A stretch of DNA of 64,000 nucleotides from an uncultured Pelagibacteraceae bacterium (lineage in GTDB: Bacteria > Pseudomonadota > Alphaproteobacteria > Pelagibacterales > Pelagibacteraceae), in contig CACGWQ010000006.1 of NCBI GenBank assembly GCA_902576815.1, positions 1-64,000 of the forward strand, in the 5' to 3' direction. Of the stretch, positions 22,051-33,969 are shown piece after piece. Under the pieces are notes generated by a model. It did no database searches. It was not told the DNA's origin and saw nothing but the letters and a program-made list of their open reading frames with translations. Position 1 is the first letter of the stretch. Each line of letters starts with the position of its first letter. The position numbers were made by a program, and so were the translations under genes.

Positions 22051-24618
22051 ATGAATCTAGTAATTGTAGAAAGTCCAGCAAAAGCAAAAACAATAAATAA
22101 ATATTTAGGATCAGATTATACAGTTCTTGCAAGCTATGGGCATATAAGAGATCTACCTTCAAAAAATGGTTCTGTTGATCCTGAAAATGATTTTAAAATG
22201 ATTTGGGAAGTAGATAGTTTTTCAAAAAAATATTTAAAAGAAATTACAGATAGTGCTAAAGATTCAAAAAAAATTATTCTAGCAACCGACCCTGACAGAG
22301 AAGGTGAAGCAATAGCTTGGCATGTAAAAGAGTTTCTTGAAGAAAAAAAATTATTAAAAGATAAAGAAGTTGAAAGAGTTGTTTTCAACGAAATAACAAA
22401 AAAAGCAGTAACAAATGGAATAGATAATCCAAGAAAAATAGAGCCGCATTTAGTTGATGCTTATATGGCAAGAAGAGCTCTAGATTATCTAGTAGGATTT
22501 AATATCTCCCCCATTCTATGGACAAAATTACCAGGTTCTAAATCTGCTGGTCGAGTTCAGTCTGTAGCTCTAAGACTTTTAACCGAAAGAGAACAGGAAA
22601 TAGAAGTTTTTCAACCAAAAGAATATTGGACTTTAAATATAATTTTTAAAAATAACAAAAATGAAAAAATAAGTACAACTATTTCACAATTAGATGGAAA
22701 TAAGGTTGAAAAATTTTCATTTAAAAACAAACAAGATATTAACGAAGCTTTATCAAAAATAAAAAATAAAAAATATAACATAACAGATATAAGTTCAAAA
22801 ACTTATAACAGAAATCCATCAGGACCTTTTACTACATCAACATTACAACAAACAGCATCGAGTAAACTTGGTTTTGGAGCATCAAGGACAATGCAAATTG
22901 CTCAAAGACTATATCAAGGAATTGATATTGAAGGTGAAACCGTAGGATTAATTACTTACATGAGAACTGATGGAACTAATATTTCAAAAGATGCGATAAC
23001 ATCTTTTAGAGATTTTATAATGCAGAATTATGGTGATAAATATTTACCAGAACAACCTCTAAATTATAGTGGCAAAAAAGCAAAGAATGCTCAAGAAGCT
23101 CACGAAGCTATACGTCCAACAGAAATTATTCGAAAACCAGAAGATATGAAAAAATACTTAAGTGCTGATCAATATAAACTTTATAATTTAATATGGTCTA
23201 GATCTTTATCATCACAAATGCAGTCAGCAAAATTTGATAGAAAAACTATTACCATCAACTCAGATGATAATAAAAATATATTCAAAGCTAGTGGTTCAAC
23301 ATTAAAATTTGATGGCTTCCTTAAACTATATAAGATCGATGAAAATGATGATGACAATGAAAATATTTTGCCAGATGTTGAAAAAGGTGATGTAATGTTT
23401 GAAGATCATATTGATGAACAGCACTATACACAACCACCACCTAGATATTCAGAGGCAAGTCTAGTTAAAAAATTAGAGGAGCTAGGAATTGGAAGACCAT
23501 CTACTTATGCAAGTATTATTTCAGTAATAGCTAATAGAGGTTATGCTGATATAAATAATAAAAGATTTTTCCCAACTGATAGAGGAAAATTACTTTCTGC
23601 GTTTTTAGAAAAATTATTTACCAAATATGTTGATTATGATTTTACTGCAAAATTAGAAGATCAATTAGATGATATAACATCAGGTAAAGAAAATTGGATA
23701 AAAGTTTTAGAGAACTTTTGGAAAGACTTTAATTCTAATGTTGCAGGTGTGAAAGAAAAAAGAACCAGAGAAGTATTAGACCTATTAAATGAAAGTCTTG
23801 GATCACTAATATTTGAGGTCGATAAGGATGGAAATATTGATAGAAAATGCAAGCTTTGTGAAACCGGGCAATTAAGTTTAAAAAATAGTTTTAGAGGTGG
23901 TGCTTTTATTGGTTGTTCAAATTATCCGGACTGCAAATTTACAAGACCACTATCAAAATCTAAAGCAGCACAACAATTGACACTAGCAGAACCTAAATTC
24001 ATTGGAAAAAATGATAAAGGTAAAGATATTTTTCTTAAAAATGGAAGATTTGGTCCATATTTGCAATTTGAAAAGGAAATCATAGAGGAAGATGAAAAAA
24101 CTATAAAGAGAAAAAGAAAATTAAAGAAAGAAGAAAATAATTTAAAAAATGTCTCTATCCCTAAAGGAATTGAGATTGAAAATATTGATTTAGAAAAGGC
24201 AAAATACTTATGCTCATTACCATTAAGTTTAGGTAAAAATCCTGAAAATGAAAAGGATATTACTGTGAATGTTGGAAGATTTGGTCCTTACCTTAAATGT
24301 GAAAATAAATCTGCTAGACTAGAAAATGTGGACGAATTATTCACTATTGGATTAAATAGAGCTGTTACATTAATTGCTGAAGCTAAACCAGGAAGAATTT
24401 CATCATCCATGATAAAAGATTTAGGAGAACATCCTGAAGATAAAAAGCCAGTTAGAGTCATGAAAGGTCAGTATGGTCCTTACATTAAATACAAATCTTT
24501 AAATGCGACTATACCTGAAGAAAAGGATCCTGTTGAATTAACTATGGAAGAAGCATTAATTTTAATTGAGAAAAGAAAAGAATACGATAGAAATAAAAAG
24601 AAAAAGAAAAGCAAATAA
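22051..24618 (+). CDS. topA: DNA topoisomerase I
   Basis: NLVIVESPAKAKTINKYLG; TYMRTDGTNIS catalytic Tyr; zinc ribbon CKLCETG...CSNYPDCKF; GRFGPYL repeats. Confidence 0.97.
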   Translation: MNLVIVESPAKAKTINKYLGSDYTVLASYGHIRDLPSKNGSVDPENDFKMIWEVDSFSKKYLKEITDSAKDSKKIILATDPDREGEAIAWHVKEFLEEKKLLKDKEVERVVFNEITKKAVTNGIDNPRKIEPHLVDAYMARRALDYLVGFNISPILWTKLPGSKSAGRVQSVALRLLTEREQEIEVFQPKEYWTLNIIFKNNKNEKISTTISQLDGNKVEKFSFKNKQDINEALSKIKNKKYNITDISSKTYNRNPSGPFTTSTLQQTASSKLGFGASRTMQIAQRLYQGIDIEGETVGLITYMRTDGTNISKDAITSFRDFIMQNYGDKYLPEQPLNYSGKKAKNAQEAHEAIRPTEIIRKPEDMKKYLSADQYKLYNLIWSRSLSSQMQSAKFDRKTITINSDDNKNIFKASGSTLKFDGFLKLYKIDENDDDNENILPDVEKGDVMFEDHIDEQHYTQPPPRYSEASLVKKLEELGIGRPSTYASIISVIANRGYADINNKRFFPTDRGKLLSAFLEKLFTKYVDYDFTAKLEDQLDDITSGKENWIKVLENFWKDFNSNVAGVKEKRTREVLDLLNESLGSLIFEVDKDGNIDRKCKLCETGQLSLKNSFRGGAFIGCSNYPDCKFTRPLSKSKAAQQLTLAEPKFIGKNDKGKDIFLKNGRFGPYLQFEKEIIEEDEKTIKRKRKLKKEENNLKNVSIPKGIEIENIDLEKAKYLCSLPLSLGKNPENEKDITVNVGRFGPYLKCENKSARLENVDELFTIGLNRAVTLIAEAKPGRISSSMIKDLGEHPEDKKPVRVMKGQYGPYIKYKSLNATIPEEKDPVELTMEEALILIEKRKEYDRNKKKKKSK

Positions 24619-25079
24619 TGACGGCAGATAAAAATTTAAAGAATTTAAATATCAAATTACCAAAAGCTAATGATCCTGTTGGATCATATGCTGCTACTAG
24701 AATATCTGGAAATTTACTATACATATCTGGACAAATATCAATTGATGAGAATGGAAATTTAATTAAGGGAAAACTAGGAAAAGATTATAATACTGAACAA
24801 GGTTATGAGGCAGCTAAAAGATGTGCATTAAGTATAATATCTCAAGCAAAGAAAGCATGTGGTGATGATTTATCCAAAATTAAATCATGTTTGAAACTCA
24901 CTGGATATGTTAATTCTACTGATGATTTTACTGAACAACCGAAAGTCATAAATGGAGCCTCAGATTTAATTAAAAATGTATTTGATGAAGCTGGTTCACA
25001 TGCAAGAGCTGCTGTAAGTACTAACAGCCTACCATTGGGCGTTGCGGTTGAAGTTGATGCAATATTTGATCTAAATTAA
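24618..25079 (+). CDS. RidA family protein
   Basis: GNLLYISGQISIDENG...GSHARAAVSTNSLPLGVAVEVDAIF. Confidence 0.92.
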   Translation: MTADKNLKNLNIKLPKANDPVGSYAATRISGNLLYISGQISIDENGNLIKGKLGKDYNTEQGYEAAKRCALSIISQAKKACGDDLSKIKSCLKLTGYVNSTDDFTEQPKVINGASDLIKNVFDEAGSHARAAVSTNSLPLGVAVEVDAIFDLN

Positions 25080-26369
25080 TTATCTACCAATACTAAAATA
25101 ACTTATTTTATTTTTTTTCATTTCTGAAGTTGAATAAAGATTTCTCAAATCATAAACTTTAAAATTTCTTTTTTTAGTAATTTTTTTAAAGTTGAGTTGT
25201 TTGAATTCATTCCATTCTGTATGAATAATTATCAAATCAGCACTTTTACAAGCATCTTTTACATTTTCAAAATAGTTTACATTTTTTGATTTAAATTCCT
25301 TTTTCTTGCCTGTTGGCTCATAATAATTAACACATGCACCTTTTCTTAACAAAGCTGGTATCATTTTTAGTGAAGAAGACTCTCTCATGTCGTCAGTGCC
25401 TGGTTTAAAAGTAACACCTAAAAATGTGATATTTTTATTTTTAATTTTGTTGTTCATTATTTTGCTAATTTTATTTAATAATAAATTAGATCTTTTATCG
25501 TTTGAATTAATTACTGATTTTACAACAGAAAGATTTGTATTAAACATTCGACCAGTTGCAACAAGTGCCCTTGTATCTTTAGGAAAACATGATCCACCAT
25601 AAGCAGGACCGGCACGTAAAAATCTACCTCCAATTCTTTCATCTAAACCCATACCAATTGCAATTTCTTTAACATCAATGTTTGATTTTTCACATAAATT
25701 AGCAATTTCATTAATAAAAGTAATTTTAGTAGCTAAAAAAGCATTTGATGCGTATTTGATTAATTCAGCTGACCTTCTGGAAGTATGAAAATATCTTCCA
25801 CCTTTTTTAATTAACGGTAGATATAATCTTTTCATAATTTTATTTGCTTTTTTACTGCTAGTACCTATGACAACTCTATCTGGAAATTGAAAATCTCTAA
25901 GAGCTTCACCTTCTCTTAAAAATTCAGGATTAGAAACAACGTCAAATTTGTTTTTATTTTTACTTGATTCTAACATATTTTGAATTTTGTCACCTGTAGT
26001 GACAGGAACAGTGGATTTTGTAACAATTATTTTATACCTATTAAGATTAGATTTAATACTTTTAACGACATTAAATACGTATTTTAATTCAGCTTTATTA
26101 TTTTTAGTAGGAGTTCCAACGCAAATAAATATGATATCTGACTTTTTTATTGAGCTAGAAATATCTGTTGAAAAAAAAAGCCTTTTTTTTTTTAAATTTC
26201 TAACAACCAATTCTTGAAGACCTGGTTCATAAATTGGTATTATGCCTCTATTTAATTTTTCTATAATTTCTTTATTAACATCAACACATGTAACCATATT
26301 ACCTAAATCAGAAAAACAAGCTCCACTAACTAAACCAACGTAACCAGATCCTATCATGCAAATTTTCAT
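25080..26369 (-). CDS. UDP-glucose 6-dehydrogenase
   Basis: KICMIGSGYVGLVSGACFSDLG...GPAYGGSCFPKDTRAL...GVTFKPGTDDMRES. Confidence 0.95.
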   Translation of the reverse strand: MKICMIGSGYVGLVSGACFSDLGNMVTCVDVNKEIIEKLNRGIIPIYEPGLQELVVRNLKKKRLFFSTDISSSIKKSDIIFICVGTPTKNNKAELKYVFNVVKSIKSNLNRYKIIVTKSTVPVTTGDKIQNMLESSKNKNKFDVVSNPEFLREGEALRDFQFPDRVVIGTSSKKANKIMKRLYLPLIKKGGRYFHTSRRSAELIKYASNAFLATKITFINEIANLCEKSNIDVKEIAIGMGLDERIGGRFLRAGPAYGGSCFPKDTRALVATGRMFNTNLSVVKSVINSNDKRSNLLLNKISKIMNNKIKNKNITFLGVTFKPGTDDMRESSSLKMIPALLRKGACVNYYEPTGKKKEFKSKNVNYFENVKDACKSADLIIIHTEWNEFKQLNFKKITKKRNFKVYDLRNLYSTSEMKKNKISYFSIGR

Positions 26370-27181
26370 AACTTAGAAATTTCAATTCCAGATTTAATAT
26401 AACCTTTCATAGATCCACAATCTAAATAATTACCTCCAAATTTATGTCCAATGAATAAATATTGATCTAATATCATTCGTCTTATTGCATCTGTAATATG
26501 TATTTCACCACCTTTACCTTTTTTTTGATTTTGCAGATAATGAAAAATTTTCTTTGATAAAATGTATCTACCTATCACTGCGTTATTTGAAGGAGCATCT
26601 TTAGTATTAGGTTTTTCAATTACATCTGAAATTTTAAAATTTAATTTGTCAATATTTTTTTTAATTGAATAAATTCCCCAACGATCTACGGTGTTCTTCT
26701 TAACTTTCATACTAGCCATTACAGATCCTTTTAATTTTTTATGAATTTTTATCATATCTTTTGAACAATTTTTTTTCATAATCAAATCATCAGGTAATAA
26801 CATTAAAAAATAATTATTTTTTATAAACTTTTTAGTTTTGAGTACGGCATCACCGGTACCCATGGGTTTATTTTGATAAACAAATTTAATTTTTTTTCTA
26901 AAAAAAAGAATTTTTTTATACTCTTTAATTATTCTGGGATCTTTCTTTTTTTTTATAATTGATTTGTAAAAATTATCATTTTTGAAATATTTCTTTATCA
27001 TCTCTTTTTTTTTAGAAATAATAAAAATTATTTCACTTACACCAGCCTCAATACATTCATCTAAAATATACTCAATTCCTGGTTTTCCATTTATTGGAAG
27101 CAGTTCTTTAGGAAAAATACTTGTCAAAGGTAGCAAACGTGTACCCAAACCAGCAAGAGGAATAATAGCTTGTTTAATCAT
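26366..27181 (-). CDS. galU: UTP--glucose-1-phosphate uridylyltransferase
   Basis: IPLAGLGTRLLPLTSIFPKELLPINGKPGIEYILDE. Confidence 0.93.
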   Translation of the reverse strand: MIKQAIIPLAGLGTRLLPLTSIFPKELLPINGKPGIEYILDECIEAGVSEIIFIISKKKEMIKKYFKNDNFYKSIIKKKKDPRIIKEYKKILFFRKKIKFVYQNKPMGTGDAVLKTKKFIKNNYFLMLLPDDLIMKKNCSKDMIKIHKKLKGSVMASMKVKKNTVDRWGIYSIKKNIDKLNFKISDVIEKPNTKDAPSNNAVIGRYILSKKIFHYLQNQKKGKGGEIHITDAIRRMILDQYLFIGHKFGGNYLDCGSMKGYIKSGIEISKL

Positions 27182-27215
27182 TAAGATGTTTTACTTATAA
27201 TCATATTTATTAAAA

Positions 27216-28019
27216 ATGAAAATTTTAAAAAATGTTTTTGAACTAAATAAGGCAGTAAAAAATTACAAAAATGTTGGATTTGTACCTACAATGGGGGGAA
27301 TTCATAAAGGCCACATATCTTTAATAAAAATTTCACAAAAAAATAACAAAGAAACAATAGTAAGTATTTTCGTCAATCCAACGCAATTCAATAAAAAACA
27401 AGATTTTAAAAATTATCCTAGGAATACAAGAAAAGATATTTCGATATTAAAAAAACTTAAAGTTAATTATTTATTTTTACCAAAGGTCAATGAAATATAT
27501 AAAAATAAAATGAAAAATTTTAAACTTAATAAATCTGATAAAATTTTATGTGCTAAATATAGAAAAGGTCATTTTGAGGGTGTATTAAACGTGATGAATA
27601 GATTGTTATCTATTATTAAATCTAAGCATGTTTATATGGGTGAAAAAGATTTTCAACAATACATGCTAATAAAAAGAATATTAGGAAAAAAATATAAAAT
27701 AAATATTGTTGGTTGTCCTACTATTCGAGAAAATAATAAAATTGCTTTATCTACAAGAAACAAATTGTTAAATAAGTCATCCATAAAAAAAGCATCAAAA
27801 ATAGCCATCAAATTGGATAAGATTAAAAGACTATCACAAACTAATAAATTTGTAGATTTGACAAAATCTAAATATGAGCTTGAAAATAAATTTAAAATAA
27901 AAATTGATTATCTTGAATTTAGAGATGAGAAAAAAATGAAATTAGATAATTTTAAATCTAAATATAGACTATTTATTGCCTATCATATTAATGGAGTAAG
28001 ATTGATAGATAATTTTTGA
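27216..28019 (+). CDS. panC: pantothenate synthetase
   Basis: VGFVPTMGGIHKGHISLI, IFVNPTQF, MGEKDFQQYMLIKR, IALSTRN. Confidence 0.92.
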   Translation: MKILKNVFELNKAVKNYKNVGFVPTMGGIHKGHISLIKISQKNNKETIVSIFVNPTQFNKKQDFKNYPRNTRKDISILKKLKVNYLFLPKVNEIYKNKMKNFKLNKSDKILCAKYRKGHFEGVLNVMNRLLSIIKSKHVYMGEKDFQQYMLIKRILGKKYKINIVGCPTIRENNKIALSTRNKLLNKSSIKKASKIAIKLDKIKRLSQTNKFVDLTKSKYELENKFKIKIDYLEFRDEKKMKLDNFKSKYRLFIAYHINGVRLIDNF

Positions 28020-29393
28020 TTATAAAAAATAAGCTCCAACACCTAAGAAAGATACAAATCCAATTACATCTGTTATTGTTGTAACAAATACGCTAGAAGA
28101 AATTGCAGGGTCAATTTTCATTTTATTTAATGTTACAGGTACTAAAATACCAAAAAGACCAGCAACTATCATAGTTAAAACCATTGAAATTGAAATTATT
28201 AGGGAGAGCTGAATATCATTAAACCATAGTTGAACTATCAAAGAACTTATAATTGCAAAAATAACTCCATTTAAAACTCCAATATTAAATTCTTTTATAA
28301 TGTTATTCGTAAAATTATTTTTTGTTAAATCCTGTGTTGCTAAAGATCTTACTGTGACAGCTAATGTTTGCATGCCCGCGTTACCACCCATTGATGCTAC
28401 GATTGGCATTAAAAAAGCCAATACTACCATTTGCTCTATAGTAGCACCAAATAGACTAATGCAATAAGTTGCTAGAAAAGCAGTAAACAAGTTTAATAAC
28501 AACCAATTAAATCTTCTCTTAGTTTTTGTTATTACTCCATCAGTTATTTCTTCATCACCTACTCCAGCTAATCTAAGTGCGTCCTCTTCAGCTTCCTCTT
28601 TTAATACTGTTAGAACATCATCATAAGCTATCATCCCAACTAATTTGTCAGACTTATCCACTACAGCTGCAGAACTCAAATTATAATTTTCAAATAAATT
28701 ACCAACTTCCTCTCTATCCATATCAACTGGTATTAAAGTTTGAGACTCAGCCATTATAGACATCATTTTTGTGTCTCTTGGAGTTCTTAATACTCTTGAT
28801 GAAGGAACTGTGCCAATGGGTTTGAATTCTTGATCAACAATAAATATTTCTAGAAATTCTTCAGGAAGCTCTTTATTTTCTCTTAGATAGTCTATCGTTT
28901 GTCCTACAGACCAATTACTTGGTATAGCTGTAAATTCACGCTGCATTAATCTAGCAGCAGAGTCCTCTGGATAACTTAAGCTTTCAAGTAATGCAAATCG
29001 ATCTTTTGGAGGTAATGAACTAAGGATTGTATTTTTTTCTTTTTCATCAACATTTTCTAAAATCTTAATTGCATCATCTGACTCTAAATTTTTTAGTATG
29101 TTCACTATTGAATCAGATGATAAATAAGTAATCATCTCAGACTGAATTGATTCATTTAATTCAACAAAAACTTCAGGATCAACTTTGAAACTATTTAATT
29201 TTATTAAATTTTCTCTATCATTTTGACTTAAATGTTCAATTATGTCAGCAGCATCTGCTGGATGCATAGCATTGAACGAATTTGTAATAAATCCGGCATC
29301 ATTTGAGGCAATTTTATCTGTGACAACTTTGATAAATTCTTTGTTAAATTCAAAGTTAACTTTTTTATCTTTTATTTTTTTCACTATAGTCAT
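28020..29393 (-). CDS. mgtE: magnesium transporter MgtE
   Basis: MgtE N-domain (HPADAADIIEHLS), CBS domains, TM domain MPIVASMGGNAGMQTLAV. Confidence 0.94.
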   Translation of the reverse strand: MTIVKKIKDKKVNFEFNKEFIKVVTDKIASNDAGFITNSFNAMHPADAADIIEHLSQNDRENLIKLNSFKVDPEVFVELNESIQSEMITYLSSDSIVNILKNLESDDAIKILENVDEKEKNTILSSLPPKDRFALLESLSYPEDSAARLMQREFTAIPSNWSVGQTIDYLRENKELPEEFLEIFIVDQEFKPIGTVPSSRVLRTPRDTKMMSIMAESQTLIPVDMDREEVGNLFENYNLSSAAVVDKSDKLVGMIAYDDVLTVLKEEAEEDALRLAGVGDEEITDGVITKTKRRFNWLLLNLFTAFLATYCISLFGATIEQMVVLAFLMPIVASMGGNAGMQTLAVTVRSLATQDLTKNNFTNNIIKEFNIGVLNGVIFAIISSLIVQLWFNDIQLSLIISISMVLTMIVAGLFGILVPVTLNKMKIDPAISSSVFVTTITDVIGFVSFLGVGAYFL

Positions 29394-29454
29394 AAAATTT
29401 ACCTATAATTTAGTTGGCACTATTAATACAAAATAAAAATAATACAAATTTATA

Positions 29455-30078
29455 ATGACAATAGAGATCAAAAAGTCAGCAAAACCAATAAAATATAAAT
29501 CAGCGATAGATACACTTGAAGATAGGTTGGAGCAAATCAAAGCAAATAAAAATAAAGAACTTATTTGGATACTTGAACACGAAGAGATTTATACTGGTGG
29601 AACAAGTTTTAGTGATAATGAGATTTTAGATAAATCTATAAACTTTATTAAAACTAATAGAGGTGGAAAAATAACATATCATGGTCCTGGTCAATTAGTT
29701 TTTTATTTTGTTATTGACTTAAACAAAAGAGGTAAGAACATAAAAAAAATTATAACTGCAATCGAAAAGACAATTATAGATACTTTAAAAAATTACAATA
29801 TAAAATGTTTTGCCGATAGAAAAAATATTGGTGTTTGGTATGAACACAAATCTGGTAAAATAGATAAAATTGCAGCAATAGGCATAAAAGTTAAAAAATG
29901 GATTGCTTATCACGGATTTGCATTAAATATCTCTAATGATCTTGATGTATATAGAAAGATAGTTCCTTGTGGAGTTAGAGATAGAGGAGTTTCAAATTTA
30001 AATAAGATAAAAAAACAAAATTATAAAAATATTGAGAATGATTTAATAAAAAATTTTTTATCATATATTAAAAATTAA
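29455..30078 (+). CDS. lipB: lipoyl(octanoyl) transferase
   Basis: [39 protein letters not shown]. Confidence 0.95.
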   Translation: MTIEIKKSAKPIKYKSAIDTLEDRLEQIKANKNKELIWILEHEEIYTGGTSFSDNEILDKSINFIKTNRGGKITYHGPGQLVFYFVIDLNKRGKNIKKIITAIEKTIIDTLKNYNIKCFADRKNIGVWYEHKSGKIDKIAAIGIKVKKWIAYHGFALNISNDLDVYRKIVPCGVRDRGVSNLNKIKKQNYKNIENDLIKNFLSYIKN

Positions 30079-30976
30079 GTCTTTTAGTTTTTAACATATT
30101 TCTAAAATAATCTGGAGGGGTAGCTCTAAAAGTGTATTTTTTCTCATTAATTTTAAATTTTATTTCATAAGAATGTAACATTAGATTTTTATTATTTATT
30201 TTTGAGCTATTTGTTGAATTATATTTTTTGTCACCAATAATTGAACTTCCTAAATTAAATAATTGTTTTCTCAGCTGGTGTTTTCTTCCTGTAATTGGAT
30301 TTAGCTGAATGAAGGTCGCATTATTATTTTTATCTAAAATTTCATATTTTGTTTCAGCTTTTTCAACAATTTTTTTTTTATTTTCAAATCTTATCAAATC
30401 ATCTTTTATTACACCTTTATCGATTAAAATTAATTCTCCATTACATATTGCTAAATAGGTTTTATAAACCTTTCTTAATCTAAAAAGTGAAGTTAGCAGT
30501 TGAGCTGTTTCCCTATTCTTTGCAATTATAAAAACACCTGAAGTATCCTTATCTAATCTATGAACAGAATAAGGTTTCTCATCTCTAAATAAATTACTTT
30601 TTGCAAATATATCAATTATATTCTTTTTAGATTTTGTGCCACCCTGAACTGAAATTCCTGATTGTTTATTTAGAACAACAAAATTGTCATTATTCTCAAT
30701 AATTAAATCTTCATTTTCTTTTATAATTTCATTACTAGGATTGTATTTTTTTTTGAGTTGCTCAATTTTTTCCTCAAAATTTAAATTATAAATATTAAGT
30801 TTATCACCAGTTTTAACTTTTTGAGAGCTTTTAACTTTTTTTTGATTTAATTTTAATTTTCCATTTCTTAAATTCTTTTCAATTAGTCCTTGAGGAATTT
30901 TTCCTAAATGATTTCGAATAAACCTATCAATACGCATACCATTAAAGGATTTATCTACATTAATTGATTTTTTCAT
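30068..30976 (-). CDS. RluA/RluC family pseudouridine synthase
   Basis: S4-like N-terminus; [20 protein letters not shown] catalytic motif; [10 protein letters not shown]. Confidence 0.9.
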   Translation of the reverse strand: MKKSINVDKSFNGMRIDRFIRNHLGKIPQGLIEKNLRNGKLKLNQKKVKSSQKVKTGDKLNIYNLNFEEKIEQLKKKYNPSNEIIKENEDLIIENNDNFVVLNKQSGISVQGGTKSKKNIIDIFAKSNLFRDEKPYSVHRLDKDTSGVFIIAKNRETAQLLTSLFRLRKVYKTYLAICNGELILIDKGVIKDDLIRFENKKKIVEKAETKYEILDKNNNATFIQLNPITGRKHQLRKQLFNLGSSIIGDKKYNSTNSSKINNKNLMLHSYEIKFKINEKKYTFRATPPDYFRNMLKTKRLNF

Positions 30977-31048
30977 TTTTTATTTCATTAATTTAAAATA
31001 TTAGATAATTGTTTTACAACATCAATTAAATAAAGTATGAATTTAAGA

Positions 31049-31492
31049 TTAAGCTGTAGCTTGCTTTTTGTCTTCTACTTTTGGTGTGTCTTTATTAGGA
31101 CTCTTTTTCTTTTTATCAACTCTTTTTGCTTCAACATCCCTATCTACAAACTCAATTACTGCCATTGGTGCATTATCACCATATCTAAATCCAGCTTTGA
31201 TAATTCTTGTATATCCACCTTTTCTATTTTCATATCTTTTAGAAAGAGTTTTTTTAACTTTATTTGTAGATTTAATGTCTTGCAACTTTGAGATTAAAGT
31301 TTTTGTATTAGATAATGTATCTTTCTTACCTAATGTAATTATTTTGTCTGCTTGAGGCTTTAAAACTTTTGCTTTTGGTAATGTAGTTGTAATTTGCTCA
31401 TACTTTATTAATGAATTAAGCATGTTTTTAATTAGTGCTTTTCTATGCTCTGAGGTTCTATTGAGCTTTTTATAGCCCATTTTATGTCTCAT
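31049..31492 (-). CDS. rplQ: 50S ribosomal protein L17
   Basis: [24 protein letters not shown]. Confidence 0.97.
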   Translation of the reverse strand: MRHKMGYKKLNRTSEHRKALIKNMLNSLIKYEQITTTLPKAKVLKPQADKIITLGKKDTLSNTKTLISKLQDIKSTNKVKKTLSKRYENRKGGYTRIIKAGFRYGDNAPMAVIEFVDRDVEAKRVDKKKKSPNKDTPKVEDKKQATA

Positions 31493-32520
31493 TAGATTGC
31501 TTCCTCTAGTTTTTTTGATAGTTCTGCAATATTATCTGGTGGCCAGTTTGGTATTTCCATACCAAGATATAATGACATTCCAGTTAACACTTCTTTAATC
31601 TCATTTAAAGATTTTCTACCAAAATTAGGTGTTCTTAACATTTCTCCTTCAGATTTTTGCACTAAATCTCCTATATAAATAATATTATCATTCTTCAAAC
31701 AATTCATGGATCTAACTGAGAGTTCTAATTCATCTACTTTTCTTAACAAGTTTTTATTAAATTCTGGTTCAGCAGGCTGTTCACGGATTACCACTTCTTG
31801 TGGCTCGTCAAAATTTACAAACATTCCAAGTTGATCTTGAAAAATCCTTGCTGAGTATGCAACTGCATCTTCAGCAGAAATTGAGCCGTTTGTCTCTACT
31901 TCCATTGTTAATTTATCATAATCTAAAGCTTTTCCCTCTCTAGCAGTACTTACTGAATATGATACTTTTTTTACCGGGCTAAATAGTGAATCAATTGGTA
32001 TTAGACCAAGCGGTGGTTCTTCAGGCTTATTTAGATCTGCTGAAACATAACCTTTACCTGTGCCAACTGTCATTTCCATATGAAAATGTGTATTTTCATC
32101 AAGATTGCAAATTACAAGGTCCGGATTTAAAATTTCAATATCACCATCATTTGAAATATTTGAAGCTTTTATTTCACCTGGGCCTTTGGCATCTAATATC
32201 AATTTTTTCTGACCTTCAGAATTACTTTTTAATGCCAATGATTTAATATTCAACACTATATCAGTTACATCTTCTCTTACACCTTTTATAGATGTGAATT
32301 CGTGCAAAACACCATCTATTTGTACAGCAGTTACTGCAGTACCTCTTATTGAGGACAAAAGAATTCTTCTTAATGAATTACCTAATGTAAGGCCATAACC
32401 TTTTTCGAGTGGTTCAGCAATTATTTTAGCGTATGATTTATCATCACTTAATTTCACATCTAATTTAGTCGGTTTAATTAAGGATTTCCAATTTTTTGTG
32501 TTTACTTCGGTTTGCTCCAT
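31492..32520 (-). CDS. rpoA: RNA polymerase alpha subunit
   Basis: [22 protein letters not shown]; alpha-CTD. Confidence 0.98.
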   Translation of the reverse strand: MEQTEVNTKNWKSLIKPTKLDVKLSDDKSYAKIIAEPLEKGYGLTLGNSLRRILLSSIRGTAVTAVQIDGVLHEFTSIKGVREDVTDIVLNIKSLALKSNSEGQKKLILDAKGPGEIKASNISNDGDIEILNPDLVICNLDENTHFHMEMTVGTGKGYVSADLNKPEEPPLGLIPIDSLFSPVKKVSYSVSTAREGKALDYDKLTMEVETNGSISAEDAVAYSARIFQDQLGMFVNFDEPQEVVIREQPAEPEFNKNLLRKVDELELSVRSMNCLKNDNIIYIGDLVQKSEGEMLRTPNFGRKSLNEIKEVLTGMSLYLGMEIPNWPPDNIAELSKKLEEAI

Positions 32521-32964
32521 TTAAACTCTCCTTTTTTTTGGTGGTCGCGTTCCATTATGTGGCATTGGCGTAGTATCTTTGATTGATATAATCTTAAAAC
32601 CCCGAGCCTGTAATGCTCTCAAAGCTGTTTCTCTACCTGACCCAGGTCCTTTTACTTCTACAGATAAAACTTTCATACCAGATTCTAAGGCTTTCGCAGC
32701 AGCTGCATCAGCAGCAACTTGTGCAGCATATGGTGTGGATTTTCTTGATCCTTTAAAACCTTTTTGTCCAGCTGAAGCCCAAGAAATTACGTTACCATTT
32801 GTATCTGCGATTGAAACTATAGTATTATTAAATGTAGATTGAACATAAGCAATTCCATTTAAAATATTTTTTTTTCTTCCCTTTTTTTTTGAATAAGAGC
32901 TTTTTTTTGTTTTTGTTTCTTGAGATTTTGTTAAATTTTTACTGTCTGATGTTTCTTTCTTCAT
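32521..32964 (-). CDS. rpsK: 30S ribosomal protein S11
   Basis: [36 protein letters not shown]. Confidence 0.98.
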   Translation of the reverse strand: MKKETSDSKNLTKSQETKTKKSSYSKKKGRKKNILNGIAYVQSTFNNTIVSIADTNGNVISWASAGQKGFKGSRKSTPYAAQVAADAAAAKALESGMKVLSVEVKGPGSGRETALRALQARGFKIISIKDTTPMPHNGTRPPKKRRV

Positions 32965-32967
32965 AAA

Positions 32968-33351
32968 TTATTTCTTCAGAGGAGTTAATTTTTTTCCAGC
33001 TATTGCAATTGCTTTTCCTTTTCTTGTTCTTGCATTACATCGTGTTCTTTGACCTCTAACAGGTAATTTTTTTCTATGCCTTGAACCTCTATAACTAGCA
33101 AGATCAATTAATCTTTTTATACTTAATGAGTTTTCTCGTCTTAAATCTCCTTCCACAGTAAATTTTTGATCAATAAACTCTCTAATTTTTAATATTTGAT
33201 CATCAGTTAATTCGTTTACTCTTTTTGAATTAGGTATATTGAGAGAGTTACAAATTTCTTTTGAAAATTTGTTTCCGATACCATATATATAGGTTAGTCC
33301 AACATGAACTAATTTGTTTTGTGGAATGTTTACACCTGCAATACGAGCCAT
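32968..33351 (-). CDS. rpsM: 30S ribosomal protein S13
   Basis: [26 protein letters not shown]. Confidence 0.98.
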   Translation of the reverse strand: MARIAGVNIPQNKLVHVGLTYIYGIGNKFSKEICNSLNIPNSKRVNELTDDQILKIREFIDQKFTVEGDLRRENSLSIKRLIDLASYRGSRHRKKLPVRGQRTRCNARTRKGKAIAIAGKKLTPLKK

Positions 33352-33373
33352 AATTTTGTGATAAATTGTGCCT

Positions 33374-33401
33374 TTTATATAAGAAGATAAATCAAAGTCA
33401 A
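33374..33401 (-). promoter_or_regulatory. sigma70-type promoter for the alpha operon (rpsM-rpsK-rpoA-rplQ)
   Basis: Reverse strand TTGACT - 16 nt - TATAAA inside the 54-nt region between rpsM (start) and adk (end). Confidence 0.5.
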
Positions 33402-33405
33402 TGTC

Positions 33406-33969
33406 TTAAACATTCAGAAAAGTGTCTATTTTCCTCGTTATTTGGTCAATTTCTAATGTTCCATCAATCTCATAAAAGTTTGAGTTTTTAGAATAGAAAT
33501 CTAGCACAGGTTTTGTTGTCTCCATATAAGTGTCGTATCTCTTCAAAAGAGTATTAAGATCATCATCAGATCTATTTTCTTGAGTTTTTCTTTTTTGTAC
33601 TCTTTTTAGAATTATATTTTTATTTACATTTAAAAAAAAAATCAGATTTATTTTTTGGTTTGTGCTATTTAATAAAGAATCTAAATTATTTGCTTGGGCA
33701 ATTGATCTTGGGTATCCATCGAAGATTAGTTTATTTTTTTTTTGAGGGTCAAAAACTATTTTTTTAATTAATTGATTAACTATATCATCACTTACAAATT
33801 TGCCATCATTCATATTGTTTATAATTTTTTTTCCTATTTCAGATTTTTTTTTTATTTCTTCTCTAAGTATATCGCCAGTAGATACTTGAAATAAATTTAA
33901 TTTTTTTACTAAGTGCTTTGCTTGAGTACCTTTACCGGCGCCCGGAGGACCAAATAAAATAATATTCAC
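33406..33969 (-). CDS. adk: adenylate kinase (short, lidless-type)
   Basis: IILFGPPGAGKGTQAKHLV; FDGYPRSIAQA. Confidence 0.97.
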   Translation of the reverse strand: MNIILFGPPGAGKGTQAKHLVKKLNLFQVSTGDILREEIKKKSEIGKKIINNMNDGKFVSDDIVNQLIKKIVFDPQKKNKLIFDGYPRSIAQANNLDSLLNSTNQKINLIFFLNVNKNIILKRVQKRKTQENRSDDDLNTLLKRYDTYMETTKPVLDFYSKNSNFYEIDGTLEIDQITRKIDTFLNV

